A stretch of DNA of 21,779 nucleotides from Fidelibacterota bacterium (GTDB lineage Bacteria; Fidelibacterota; Marinisomatia; Marinisomatales; UBA1611): positions 1 to 21,779 of the forward strand of contig DQOT01000289.1 in assembly GCA_015658495.1 (NCBI GenBank). The letters run 5' to 3'. Numbering within the stretch: the stretch's first letter is position 1; the number at the start of each line of letters is the position of its first letter. Below are positions 1-8,046 of this stretch, piece by piece. Under the pieces are notes generated by a model. It was not told where the DNA came from. It searched no databases and was given only the letters and a program-made list of their open reading frames with translations. The position numbers were made by a program, and so were the translations under genes.

Positions 1-142
1 TAGATGAATGATTGTTGTATTTCGGAGATGGATATGGCACAAATGATGACAACATTTTATCAAAGAGATTATCGTAAATCCAATAGCCTTCCCGTTTGCG
101 GACAGAATTAATAAAATGATAAGATAAAATACTGTGGCGCAT
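1..142 (-). CDS. Possible 5' part of a minus-strand gene cut by the window edge
   Basis: On the minus strand an ATG at 142-140 opens a frame of about 47 codons that runs off the left edge without a stop. The translation begins MRHSILSYHF and later contains GYWIYDNLFDK and SSFVPYPSPKY, which reads like ordinary soluble protein. A second minus-strand frame from an ATG at 153 also stays open and begins like a signal peptide (MRRLCATVFYLIILLILSA), but it continues into an unlikely Cys/His-rich string. I cannot tell which is real, or whether either is. Only 29 bases separate the ATG at 142 from the divergent gene at 172, which leaves no room for two promoters and counts against this call. I do not recognise a family. 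Confidence 0.25.
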   Translation of the reverse strand, partial: MRHSILSYHFINSVRKREGYWIYDNLFDKMLSSFVPYPSPKYNNHSS

Positions 143-171
143 AAGCGGCGCATCGTAATATCACAACCAGG

Positions 172-621
172 ATGAAAGAAAAAACAATTCACAATCTCAC
201 ATGGATCCCTCTTTTTCTCATTGGTCTTGGCGCCGTTGGGTTGGGGCTGGGCTGGCTCATTCACCCGCAGCCGTGGATGCTGGATCAACCACCCAACGAA
301 GCATTGCTCCAAACATCATTTCAGAACCTGTTTGCGGCAGATATAAATGCACATCTCCCGGATTATTTATTGGTGATCTATCGCTTCTTTGGTTGGTGGG
401 TATTGTCCATTGGGCTTCTCATCATGACCTACGTTCAGGTAACGAGAATGGGAACAGCATTGGCGCGGAATTCAATCTTGGGTGTGTTGCTGGTGATCTT
501 GATCGGTGTCGCCTATATGGTTTTTAATTTTATTCCGCTGTCGCCATTTAAGAACGCTCTTTATTTGCAATCTGCCATGTGGCTAACCAGCGCTTATTAT
601 TCTATACAATTGAAGGATTAA
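172..621 (+). CDS. Small four-helix membrane protein, unknown function
   Basis: 149 aa, not recognised. Four hydrophobic stretches are visible: about residues 11-30, 64-87, 99-120 and 127-143. A loop of about 35 residues with Pro/Trp-rich sequence (HPQPWMLDQPP) follows the first helix and probably faces outside. No catalytic or metal-binding motif stands out, and the short C-terminus ends in QLKD. No alternative in-frame ATG exists before the second half, so the start at 172 is the only reasonable ATG, although only a weak AGG lies directly in front. It precedes the succinate dehydrogenase operon by 141 bases on the same strand. That gap carries its own promoter candidate, so co-transcription is not implied. 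Confidence 0.7.
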   Translation: MKEKTIHNLTWIPLFLIGLGAVGLGLGWLIHPQPWMLDQPPNEALLQTSFQNLFAADINAHLPDYLLVIYRFFGWWVLSIGLLIMTYVQVTRMGTALARNSILGVLLVILIGVAYMVFNFIPLSPFKNALYLQSAMWLTSAYYSIQLKD

Positions 622-762
622 TTGTTTGGTTTCTCCGTGCGCTGGTACATTTGAATCCTTAATTTCAATCCTTGGATTTTGATTAATTTTCAATATGAAT
701 TATTATACAACTCATATTATTTTATTGGTAATCCGCGTTTAAATATTTGATAATAAAAATTT
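622..762 (+). promoter_or_regulatory. Spacer before sdh operon with a sigma70-like promoter candidate
   Basis: AT-rich 141-base gap. A TTGATT box at 679-684 and a TATTAT box at 701-706 are 16 bases apart, which would start transcription near 713 and give a leader of about 50 bases before the sdh cytochrome b gene. An imperfect hairpin (659-686: TTAAT and AATCC arms around a TT loop, with a three-base internal loop) overlaps the -35 box and could be a weak terminator for the upstream membrane protein gene. No Shine-Dalgarno site is visible before the ATG at 763. All of this is pattern matching by eye. Confidence 0.35.
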
Positions 763-1602
763 ATGCAAAACGGCATAGGGAATAACAAATTAGCAACAAC
801 CCTGAGAACTGATAAATGGTGGATAGAACCATTGTGGACCGGTCTAGGGTTTCTTGGTTTTGTAGTATATACCACTTGGGCCGTGTTCCAGGCTGATCAC
901 TACTGGTGGAGTGCCGGAAACGAGGGCTTTGGCGGTTATTTATCCCCCTTTTATTCCCCACTCTTATTTATCAAACAGGGGATTGATGGTGTTGCTCCCC
1001 TGGGGCACGCCTGGTTTGGCTCCTGGCCTGGCTGGTGGCCTAAATTGATTCCCGCATCCCCGGCAATTTTTATTCTCGCCGGCCCTTTATCTTTCCGAAT
1101 GACCTGTTATTATTACCGAAAATTTTATTATCGCGCTTATTTTCTATCTCCCCCAGCCTGTGCCGTAGCAGGTATACCACAAAAAAAATACAAGGGAGAA
1201 ACTGCCCTTTTGGTTTTTCAAAACTTGCACCGCTATACGCTTTATATCGCATTGGGGTTTGTAGCAGTATTGTCGTATGATGGGTTTATGTCATTATTTC
1301 GTGGTGGTGAATTTGGAATCGGGGTTGGCTCTGTGATCCTGCTGGTAAACCCCATTCTCTTGGCAGGATATGCTTTTGGCTGCCATGCGTTTCGCCATCT
1401 TGCGGGAGGTAAAATGGATTGCTTCTCCTGTCCCGATGGTCAACAAAAAGTAAGATATAAACTATGGATGGGTATTTCCTGGTTGAATGGAAGGCATATG
1501 TTTTGGGCTTGGGTCAGCATGATCTGGGTAGCTTTTGCTGATTATTATGTGCGCATGGTGTCGGCCGGCCATTGGATTGATTACAATACTTGGGGTTTTT
1601 AA
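763..1602 (+). CDS. sdhC: Succinate dehydrogenase/fumarate reductase cytochrome b (membrane anchor) subunit
   Basis: 279 aa integral membrane subunit that should carry heme b and pass electrons from the iron-sulfur subunit to quinone. About five hydrophobic segments can be seen (roughly 24-45, 98-115, 150-172, 185-206, 243-265). Histidines placed near helix ends are candidate heme ligands: H46, H82, H156 (NLHRY), H208/H212 (CHAFRH) and H245 (GRHMF). A single long anchor instead of separate SdhC and SdhD suits a type B-like, probably di-heme enzyme. The size pattern of the whole operon (279/613/250 aa) resembles the mycobacterial Sdh1 complex. Function is assigned mainly from the adjacent sdhA and sdhB. 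Its stop codon overlaps the sdhA start as TAATG, which suggests coupled translation. Confidence 0.88.
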   Translation: MQNGIGNNKLATTLRTDKWWIEPLWTGLGFLGFVVYTTWAVFQADHYWWSAGNEGFGGYLSPFYSPLLFIKQGIDGVAPLGHAWFGSWPGWWPKLIPASPAIFILAGPLSFRMTCYYYRKFYYRAYFLSPPACAVAGIPQKKYKGETALLVFQNLHRYTLYIALGFVAVLSYDGFMSLFRGGEFGIGVGSVILLVNPILLAGYAFGCHAFRHLAGGKMDCFSCPDGQQKVRYKLWMGISWLNGRHMFWAWVSMIWVAFADYYVRMVSAGHWIDYNTWGF

Positions 1603-3443
1603 TGTTGGATATTTCTGAAATTCAAATTATAGAACACGATGTCATCGTTGTAGGTGCGGGCGGCGCAGGATTGAGTGCGGCCATTGAGTGTTCCAGTCAG
1701 GGCTTAAGTACAGGTTTGGTATGCAAGTCCCTCCTTGGTAAGGCACATACGGTAATGGCCGAGGGCGGTGTTGCTGCAGCTTTGGGGAATGTGGATAACC
1801 GGGACCACTGGAAAGTTCATTTCCGGGATACAATGCGCGGTGGCAAATTTTTAAATGTTTGGCGTATGGCGGAACTCCATGCCAAGCAGGCTCCGGTTCG
1901 GGTTCGGGAGTTAGAAGAATGGGGCGCTGTTTTTGACCGCACGAAGAAAGGGCTTATCAACCAGCGAAATTTTGGCGGGCACCGTTATCCTCGGTTGGCT
2001 CACGTCGGCGATCGCACTGGATTGGAGATCATTCGTACTCTCCAGGATCATGGTATTCATCAGGGGATAGAAGTATACATGGAATGTACCGGTCTGGATC
2101 TATTGCAGGATGGTGACAGGACTTCCGGGATGGTGGCCATGTGGCGTGAAACGGGACAGTTTGTTATTTTTAAAGCCGGCGCTGTAATTCTGGCCACCGG
2201 CGGCGGCGGCAAGGGCTGGAAGGTTACTTCCAATTCTTGGGAATATTCAGGCGATGGACACGCCATGGCCTACGAAGCCGGTGCCGAACTCATGGATATG
2301 GAATTCACACAATTTCATCCCACCGGAATGGTTTGGCCCCCATCTGTACATGGCACCCTGGTCACTGAAGGTGTGCGTGGAGAGGGTGGCATCTTGGTGA
2401 ACAGCGAGGGGCAGCGGTTCATGTTTGATAATATACCTGAACGGTTTGCATCCGAAACAGCAGATACGGAAGAAGAGGCAGCCCGCTGGTTAGCAGGGGA
2501 TAAGGATGCCCGCCGTCCTCCAGAACTTTTGACTCGGGACGTGGTGGCCCGCGCTATCCGTAAAGAGGTAAAAGCTGGACGGGGAAGCCCGCACGGTGGT
2601 GCATTCCTAGATATTGCCAGCCAACGCAATGCTGAGGATATCAAGAAAAAATTACCTTCCATGTATCATCAGTTCAAAGTACTTGCCGAGTTAGACATTA
2701 CGACTGATTCAATGGAGGTAGGCCCTACATTGCATTATATGATGGGCGGAATTCGGGTAGACGCAGATACACAAATGTCCCGCGTGCCCGGTTTATTCGC
2801 ATGCGGTGAGTGCTCCGGTGGTATGCATGGCGCCAACCGCCTTGGTGGGAATTCGTTATCCGATCTACTCGTATTTGGAAAGCTTGCAGGCGTGGGAGCA
2901 GCACAGTATCTCCAGGGGATATCTACCCCGCCAAAAGTGATGGATGACCAGGCAAAAGCCGTCATTCGCAATGCAACAAATATTCTTAACAGAGAATCAG
3001 GTCAAAATCCCTATCTATTGCATGAAGAACTGGAAGAAAATATGCAAAGTAATGTAGGGATTGTCCGTACTGCAGAATTGTTATCTGCAGGTATAGCCAA
3101 GCTGGAAAGTCTAAAGAAATCTTATAAAAAGGTGAAAGCGAAGGGGTCATCGCAATACAATCCTGGTTGGCACGAAGCCCTGGCACTTCGAAACTTGATA
3201 ATTACAGCTGAATCTGTAGCCAGGGCAGCTCTTCTGCGTGAGGAAAGCCGCGGGGCACATACGCGGCTTGACTTTCCCGGGGAGCAGGATGAGTGGCTGC
3301 ACTATAATGTTGTGATCTACAAGGGAGATGACGGCAAAATGGTAGTTGGAAAAATAGAAAGAGAAAAACCGAGTCCGGAATTGGAACGAATTGCGAATCT
3401 GTCTATTGAAGAATTGGAAAAAGAAGTCGCCGGCGAAGGATAA
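1602..3443 (+). CDS. sdhA: Succinate dehydrogenase/fumarate reductase flavoprotein subunit
   Basis: 613 aa catalytic subunit that interconverts succinate and fumarate using covalently bound FAD on the cytoplasmic side of the membrane. The dinucleotide-binding motif VVGAGGAGLSAA lies at residues 16-27. The expected FAD-linking histidine is H49 in KAHTVMAEGG. Active-site equivalents are all present: H239 (FHPTG), R312 (LLTRDVV), H378 (LHYMMGG) and R413 (GANRLGGNS), so the enzyme looks intact. Length is normal for the family. I chose the ATG at 1602, which shares its A with the sdhC stop codon; an in-frame TTG at 1590 would only add four residues inside sdhC. Sequence alone does not fix the preferred direction, and a type B-like complex can run either way. 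Confidence 0.96.
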   Translation: MLDISEIQIIEHDVIVVGAGGAGLSAAIECSSQGLSTGLVCKSLLGKAHTVMAEGGVAAALGNVDNRDHWKVHFRDTMRGGKFLNVWRMAELHAKQAPVRVRELEEWGAVFDRTKKGLINQRNFGGHRYPRLAHVGDRTGLEIIRTLQDHGIHQGIEVYMECTGLDLLQDGDRTSGMVAMWRETGQFVIFKAGAVILATGGGGKGWKVTSNSWEYSGDGHAMAYEAGAELMDMEFTQFHPTGMVWPPSVHGTLVTEGVRGEGGILVNSEGQRFMFDNIPERFASETADTEEEAARWLAGDKDARRPPELLTRDVVARAIRKEVKAGRGSPHGGAFLDIASQRNAEDIKKKLPSMYHQFKVLAELDITTDSMEVGPTLHYMMGGIRVDADTQMSRVPGLFACGECSGGMHGANRLGGNSLSDLLVFGKLAGVGAAQYLQGISTPPKVMDDQAKAVIRNATNILNRESGQNPYLLHEELEENMQSNVGIVRTAELLSAGIAKLESLKKSYKKVKAKGSSQYNPGWHEALALRNLIITAESVARAALLREESRGAHTRLDFPGEQDEWLHYNVVIYKGDDGKMVVGKIEREKPSPELERIANLSIEELEKEVAGEG

Positions 3444-3449
3444 TATTCC

Positions 3450-4202
3450 ATGGCATTAAGATCATTTAAACTGTTTCGTGGCGATGTTGCTGGCGGCCAG
3501 CTGGAAGACTACCAAATAGAAGTAGATACGGGTATGGTTGTATTGGATGCTATTCTGCGAATACAGGCAGAACAAGCCAATGACTTGGCCGTCCGCTGGA
3601 ACTGCAAGGCGGGAAAATGTGGTTCTTGCAGCGTGGAGATCAATGGCAAACCAAAACTGGCGTGTATGACACGAATGAATGAATATGAAACAGATGAAAC
3701 TATTTCTGTGAACCCTATAAAGACTTTCCCGGTGATAAAGGACTTGGTGTCTGATGTGTCCTGGAATTATGAGCAAAATAAGCGAATATCTCCATTTAAA
3801 CCTGATCCATCGCAAAAAGATGAAAAAGGTAACTACAGGATGTTTCAAGAGGATATTGATAGGATTCAGGAATTCCGCAAGTGTATCGAGTGCTATCTAT
3901 GCCAGGATGTGTGTCATGTACTTCGGGATCATAACCGTAAAGATGGTTTTATAGGGCCAAGATTCATGATTCGCCTAGCCAGCTTGGACATGCATCCTTT
4001 AGATACAGAAGACAGGATACCAGCGATCAAGGAAGATTTTGGTTCAGGAATGTGCAATATTACCCGTTGTTGTACAGATGTCTGCCCCGAGCATATCCAG
4101 ATCACTGATAATGGCATAATACCATTGAAGGAACGAGTTGTTGACCGGTTTTACGATCCAATTATCTGGTTATGGAAAAAGGTATTTGGCGGTAAAGCAT
4201 AA
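3450..4202 (+). CDS. sdhB: Succinate dehydrogenase/fumarate reductase iron-sulfur subunit
   Basis: 250 aa electron-transfer subunit linking the flavoprotein to the membrane heme/quinone site. The N-terminal plant-type ferredoxin domain has the [2Fe-2S] ligands C52, C57, C60 and C72. The C-terminal domain has CIECYLCQDVC (C145, C148, C151, C155) and CNITRCCTDVC (C202, C208, C212, with an extra C207). This is the usual set for one [4Fe-4S] and one [3Fe-4S] cluster. An AAGGA at 3436-3440, nine bases before the ATG, is a good ribosome binding site, and the gap after sdhA is six bases. It is the last gene of the operon, followed by a terminator at 4232-4265. Confidence 0.96.
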   Translation: MALRSFKLFRGDVAGGQLEDYQIEVDTGMVVLDAILRIQAEQANDLAVRWNCKAGKCGSCSVEINGKPKLACMTRMNEYETDETISVNPIKTFPVIKDLVSDVSWNYEQNKRISPFKPDPSQKDEKGNYRMFQEDIDRIQEFRKCIECYLCQDVCHVLRDHNRKDGFIGPRFMIRLASLDMHPLDTEDRIPAIKEDFGSGMCNITRCCTDVCPEHIQITDNGIIPLKERVVDRFYDPIIWLWKKVFGGKA

Positions 4203-4231
4203 ACACATATTCAAATTAATGTGATGACCCC

Positions 4232-4265
4232 AAAAAAAAGCCCCGGAATCTCCGAGGCTTTTTTT
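4232..4265. terminator. Bidirectional rho-independent terminator between sdhB and tonB
   Basis: Arms AAAAAGCC (4235-4242) and GGCTTTTT (4256-4263), with a single mismatch, continue into CGGA/TCCG around an ATC loop. Runs of A on the left and T on the right let it work for both converging operons. Confidence 0.88.
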
Positions 4266-4287
4266 ATCAATAAAATGGCGGTGTTTA

Positions 4288-4902
4288 TCATTTTAGTTTA
4301 AAATTTACCGGGATAGAGATCCAAACTGCCACAGGTCGTTCACGTTGTTCTGCCGGATGGAATCTTGTCTTGCGGATTGCCTCCATGGCCGCCTCATCCA
4401 GACCTGTATTGGGAACGCCTTTTAAGATCAGTGTTTGCTTTACGCGGCCTTTTGCGTCAATATAAGCCTGTACGATAACCACACCTTCAATGCCCGCTTC
4501 CTGGGCGATTTCAGGATAAATCGGTTTTATGGGTGTTTTGGCTCTTGGCGCTAAATCATATGGAATAAAGACGACATTAGGGCCAGATGGCGGTGGAGGG
4601 GGTGCATCCATATTCGAAAAATCATCAAAGTCCAATTCGTCCAGAGTGAGATCATCAGCAATATCTTCATCATCAGAAGGGACTGGAATGGAGGGTCGCG
4701 CTGGCGGGGGCGTGTTATCAATCTGTTGGGTTTGTGGAATATCAATATTCTCAATGATCACCCGATTCACTTCTTCAAATTCCATGGTATTTAAAAACCG
4801 GGGAAACATGAGGAAATTCATGATCACTAGCCCCACGCCGATCAATCCGGTAATCCGGACCACGACAGGATATTTTATTTGTAGCGGGTTTACATGTGCC
4901 AT
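4288..4902 (-). CDS. tonB: TonB-family energy transducer
   Basis: 204 aa periplasm-spanning protein that carries energy from ExbB/ExbD to outer-membrane TonB-dependent transporters. A short cytoplasmic N-terminus is followed by one membrane helix at about 13-33. Next comes a linker rich in Pro, Asp and Glu (61-108, including PPPPPSGP) and then a C-terminal TonB fold (about 120-204) with the typical YPEIAQ and RFHPAE segments and a final IPVNFKLK strand. The acidic linker (DDEDIADDLTLDELDFDDF) replaces the Lys-Pro repeats of enteric TonB. The ATG shares its A with the stop of the upstream exbD (TGATG). It is the last gene of its operon. Confidence 0.93.
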   Translation of the reverse strand: MAHVNPLQIKYPVVVRITGLIGVGLVIMNFLMFPRFLNTMEFEEVNRVIIENIDIPQTQQIDNTPPPARPSIPVPSDDEDIADDLTLDELDFDDFSNMDAPPPPPSGPNVVFIPYDLAPRAKTPIKPIYPEIAQEAGIEGVVIVQAYIDAKGRVKQTLILKGVPNTGLDEAAMEAIRKTRFHPAEQRERPVAVWISIPVNFKLK

Positions 4903-5312
4903 CAGTCCACCAGCGTTTTGGTAGAATAATTCAATTTCAATGCTTCCACCTTACGAAGATTGTCATGAATGTCAGAAATGAGCCCCATCTCTGCTTCTTC
5001 GTCTCCTTTCAAAGAAACAACAATTTGTGGGTCTGCCACCCGTTTATCATACATAACCAGGGATATATCATCTACGCTAAGCAAACGATCATCAATGGAG
5101 ATCAACCCTTCTTTTGATACCCACAATTGAACGGTGTGACGTTTAGATTTCAACTTTTCGATCCGTCTGGCTTTGGGCAGATTCACGGGGAGTCCGGAGT
5201 ACTCTTTCAATACCGTTGTGACCATAAAAAAGACCAAGAGCATAAAAATAATGTCCGGCATGGATGCGGTGGGGATTTCGCTGGAGATCTTCGTTTTACG
5301 TGAAAATTGCAT
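4902..5312 (-). CDS. exbD: ExbD/TolR biopolymer transport protein (second copy)
   Basis: 136 aa. One N-terminal membrane helix at about 18-38 carries the conserved proton-path aspartate D20 in the SMPDIIFMLLVFF motif, followed by a periplasmic domain. It should partner with ExbB and the first ExbD to couple the proton gradient to TonB. It is clearly related to the neighbouring upstream exbD but diverged outside the helix region. Start and stop overlap both neighbours by one base (TAATG upstream, TGATG downstream), pointing to translational coupling and fixed stoichiometry. A TolR role is possible, but the adjacent tonB favours ExbD. Confidence 0.93.
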   Translation of the reverse strand: MQFSRKTKISSEIPTASMPDIIFMLLVFFMVTTVLKEYSGLPVNLPKARRIEKLKSKRHTVQLWVSKEGLISIDDRLLSVDDISLVMYDKRVADPQIVVSLKGDEEAEMGLISDIHDNLRKVEALKLNYSTKTLVD

Positions 5313-5710
5313 TAGTTACTGTTGGCGATTGAGATTCTTTTCGCATTAGCCATTTTCAGCTGATCGATCACACGAACGTAATCATTATACGCTGTTTTTG
5401 GGTGTGCTTTTACGGAAATGATGAGTTTATCATTTTCCCGAAGTCTTTGTCCCACGATGCGATGGATCTGCTCCACACTGGTGGGCTCCTCATCTAAAAG
5501 CACTTTTCCTTGGGAATTGATCAGGCAGTTTAAGATATTTTCTTTCCGGATCTCAATTTCTATATCCCCGGGAGGCGGGAGAACAATTCCCAACCCTTTA
5601 TCCGTATCAATGGTGGTGGTTACCAGAAAAAAGATCAGAAGCAGAAAGGCAATATCTGCCATAGAAGAGGTGGGAATTTCCCCACCTTTGAATCTGCGTT
5701 TTTTGCCCAT
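5312..5710 (-). CDS. exbD: ExbD/TolR biopolymer transport protein (first copy)
   Basis: 132 aa. A basic N-terminus (MGKKRRFKGG) is followed by the family motif EIPTSSMADIAFLLLIFF, where D19 is the conserved intramembrane aspartate. The periplasmic domain begins after the helix with LGIVLPPPGD. It lies 15 bases after exbB and ends in a TAATG overlap with the second exbD. No clear ribosome binding site is visible, so it may depend on translation of exbB. Two consecutive exbD genes with one exbB are common in the FCB group and probably give a mixed ExbD pair. Confidence 0.94.
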   Translation of the reverse strand: MGKKRRFKGGEIPTSSMADIAFLLLIFFLVTTTIDTDKGLGIVLPPPGDIEIEIRKENILNCLINSQGKVLLDEEPTSVEQIHRIVGQRLRENDKLIISVKAHPKTAYNDYVRVIDQLKMANAKRISIANSN

Positions 5711-5725
5711 GCAGCTTGGGAAGTC

Positions 5726-6343
5726 TTACTGGTTCTTGGCTTCTTGTTCGTACAGGTGGTCCATGATCTTTACAGACTGCTCTTCCATATCCAGAACAAG
5801 TTTATCAATTCGGGATACAAAAAGATTTTGACAGGTCTGAATGATCATAGCCACGATGAGTCCGAATGCAGTGGTCAGGAGCGCTTGGGAAATACCCCCG
5901 GCCACAACAGCAGGCGAAATATCGTTGGCAGCCTTGATCGCATCAAATGCGGCAATCATCCCCACAACCGTTCCGGTAAACCCGAGCATAGGTGCGATGG
6001 TGATCACGGCATTCAGCCAGATCATATTCTTTTCAAGAAAAGCCATTTCGATTGAACCAGCATTTTGGATTGCTTTCTCAACATCTCTCAACCCGCGATG
6101 CATTCTGGAAAGGCCGGCATGAAAAATAGCGGCTACAGGCCCCTCGGTTTCTTCACAAACCTGGACTGCGGCTGCTGAGCCATTTTCATTGATTGCACTG
6201 GTAATTTCATCGAAAAAAGACTGTGAATCTACGGCAGACATCATGAGTGAATAAAATCGCTCAATGGCAAATCCAAGCCCAAATAAAAGGGTCAATAGGA
6301 TTGGCCACATGAAGCCGCCGCCTTCTAGGAAATAATGGACCAT
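5726..6343 (-). CDS. exbB: ExbB/TolQ/MotA proton channel protein
   Basis: 205 aa with three membrane helices at about 10-31, 110-133 and 150-173. The last two hold the family signature (APMLGFTGTVVGMIAAFDAI and GGISQALLTTAFGLIVA). It forms the proton channel that works with the ExbD pair to energise TonB. A GGAG at 6351-6354 on the minus strand, seven bases before the ATG at 6343, supports the start. A 72-base AT-rich gap separates it from the protease gene upstream. I see no terminator in the gap, so it may be read with that gene or from a local promoter I could not define. Confidence 0.94.
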   Translation of the reverse strand: MVHYFLEGGGFMWPILLTLLFGLGFAIERFYSLMMSAVDSQSFFDEITSAINENGSAAAVQVCEETEGPVAAIFHAGLSRMHRGLRDVEKAIQNAGSIEMAFLEKNMIWLNAVITIAPMLGFTGTVVGMIAAFDAIKAANDISPAVVAGGISQALLTTAFGLIVAMIIQTCQNLFVSRIDKLVLDMEEQSVKIMDHLYEQEAKNQ

Positions 6344-6415
6344 GGTGTTACTCCGGTTATGATCTAATTAATATAACTTAAGATAATAAAAAAGTTTATT
6401 TACAAGACTTTGAAT

Positions 6416-8029
6416 TTAGTTTAAGGATTCTAAGAATGCATCAGCTTCGTTAAAATGTTTCATAGACTCGATCACCTGATTATCTAACTGCAATCGGATA
6501 TTGGCTGCTTCGTCTTTTCCCCAGACGGATCCAGCGATCTCGCTTTTAATTCTATTGAAAATATAATCCGTATTCAATAGCAAAGAATCCTCAATGACTG
6601 AAATTGAATCTTGTTGAAGATGATGAAGAAAATCATTAAAAATATTAGCAGAAACAACCCACTCATCCCTGAATTCAGAAAACGATGTAAACTGGTCTGG
6701 GTGGATGGAGGCAAATTCAGATGCAAAATTGAAGATCGGCCGCTTTGCACTTCTTAAAACTTTCCCCGTTTCTGCATTAATGGTGCTTTTGTAAGGAATA
6801 TAAACATCAGGTGTAATGCCGCCGCCGCCATACACAACGCGCCCCGCTTTTGTGCTGTATTTCGGACGTAATTCCTTCAGGCTGTCAATCTTGGATTCCC
6901 GATCTGTCGCATACAATTCCCTGTAATAAGCCAGGTCATTGCCATTTTCATAAGGGCGCTGAATCAGGCGTCCTGAAGGCGTATAATAACGGGCAATGGT
7001 GACCCGCACAGCGGCACCGGAATCCAAAGGAAGCTGCCGCTGGACAAGGCCTTTCCCAAAACTTGTTTCACCCACAACGAGTCCTCGATCCAAATCTTGA
7101 ACAGCGCCAGAAACAATTTCGCTGGCACTGGCTGATCCTCGGTTAATCATGACAATCAGTGAAAAGTTATCCCACCCTTTTTTCGGATCAGCCAAAAAGA
7201 CCTTGTTGGATTCTTTGATTTTTCCCCGGGTATAAACTAAGGTATCCTCTGTGGTGATAAATTGATCTGATACGGCTGCTGCCTGTTCTAAAAACCCTCC
7301 ACTGTTTCCACGCAGGTCAAACAAAAGCCGTGTCATACCCTGGGCTTGAAGTTTATCCAGGGCGGTTGTGACTTCTTTTTCTGTTGTGGCGGAAAACCGC
7401 CTTAAGAAAATGTATCCGGTTTCATCATCGATCATGGTGGCAGCACCCACGCTGTAAATAGGAATATTGTCGCGAATAATTGTCACGTCAAATGGTTGTC
7501 GGGTGCCAATTCGACTGATGGTTACATTAACCTTGGTACCTTTCCGTCCACGCAGTTTCTTGAACACTTCATCCTTGGTGATCTTGTATGCATCTTCACC
7601 ATTGATGGCGATGATCTTGTCTCCAGGCATGAGCCCCACAATATCTGATGGACTGTCCGGTACAGGAGAAATGACGGTAATAAACCCATCCAAAATATCA
7701 AATTCGATCCCGATACCTTGGAATTTTCCCTTAAAAAGTTCATTAATATTTTTCTGCTCCTTGGTAGGGATGTAGGTGGAATGGGGATCCAATTCCTCCA
7801 TTAGTCCATGGAAGGCACCATCCATAACCTTATCCATATCAACGGTATCAAAATAAAAATGATTCACGTAGGAGATGATCTGTTGCAGGACATTGATCTT
7901 TTCTCTCAAGATCTTGTACACATTTTGATTGCTGGAATAGGCCCTTGGAATGAAAAGGAAAGCAGCCAGTAGAAAGCCCATGGTTGCAGATAAGGCCAAT
8001 GGCCAGATCTGGCGTAATTTTTTAAACAT
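6416..8029 (-). CDS. S41 family carboxyl-terminal processing peptidase with PDZ domain
   Basis: 537 aa envelope protease. An N-terminal hydrophobic segment (about 9-28) is a signal peptide or membrane anchor. A PDZ domain spans about 100-185 and contains GIGIEFDILDG and GLMPGDKIIAINGE. The protease core follows. Catalytic residues are S301 in GSASASE and K326 in FGKGLVQ, 25 residues apart as in E. coli Prc. The substrate-pocket motif DLRGNSGGFL is also present. About 170 residues beyond the core, after GGGGITPDVYIP, are helical with no recognised domain. Proteins of this family trim C-termini of periplasmic and outer-membrane proteins. The start is 17 bases after the barrel gene stop, with no Shine-Dalgarno site. 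Confidence 0.93.
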   Translation of the reverse strand: MFKKLRQIWPLALSATMGFLLAAFLFIPRAYSSNQNVYKILREKINVLQQIISYVNHFYFDTVDMDKVMDGAFHGLMEELDPHSTYIPTKEQKNINELFKGKFQGIGIEFDILDGFITVISPVPDSPSDIVGLMPGDKIIAINGEDAYKITKDEVFKKLRGRKGTKVNVTISRIGTRQPFDVTIIRDNIPIYSVGAATMIDDETGYIFLRRFSATTEKEVTTALDKLQAQGMTRLLFDLRGNSGGFLEQAAAVSDQFITTEDTLVYTRGKIKESNKVFLADPKKGWDNFSLIVMINRGSASASEIVSGAVQDLDRGLVVGETSFGKGLVQRQLPLDSGAAVRVTIARYYTPSGRLIQRPYENGNDLAYYRELYATDRESKIDSLKELRPKYSTKAGRVVYGGGGITPDVYIPYKSTINAETGKVLRSAKRPIFNFASEFASIHPDQFTSFSEFRDEWVVSANIFNDFLHHLQQDSISVIEDSLLLNTDYIFNRIKSEIAGSVWGKDEAANIRLQLDNQVIESMKHFNEADAFLESLN

Positions 8030-8046
8030 GATTTTTTATTGTTTTG

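Noticed and set aside
4..111. 35-codon plus-strand open frame at the left edge
   Set aside because: Short, no ribosome binding site, odd composition, and it is antisense to better-looking minus-strand frames.
201..527. 108-codon plus-strand frame overlapping the first membrane protein
   Set aside because: It overlaps the 172-621 gene in another frame and lacks the coherent helix pattern seen there.
2315..2662. 115-codon minus-strand open frame inside sdhA
   Set aside because: It is a shadow of the high-quality sdhA frame, with Arg/Ser/Pro-rich composition and no recognisable motif.
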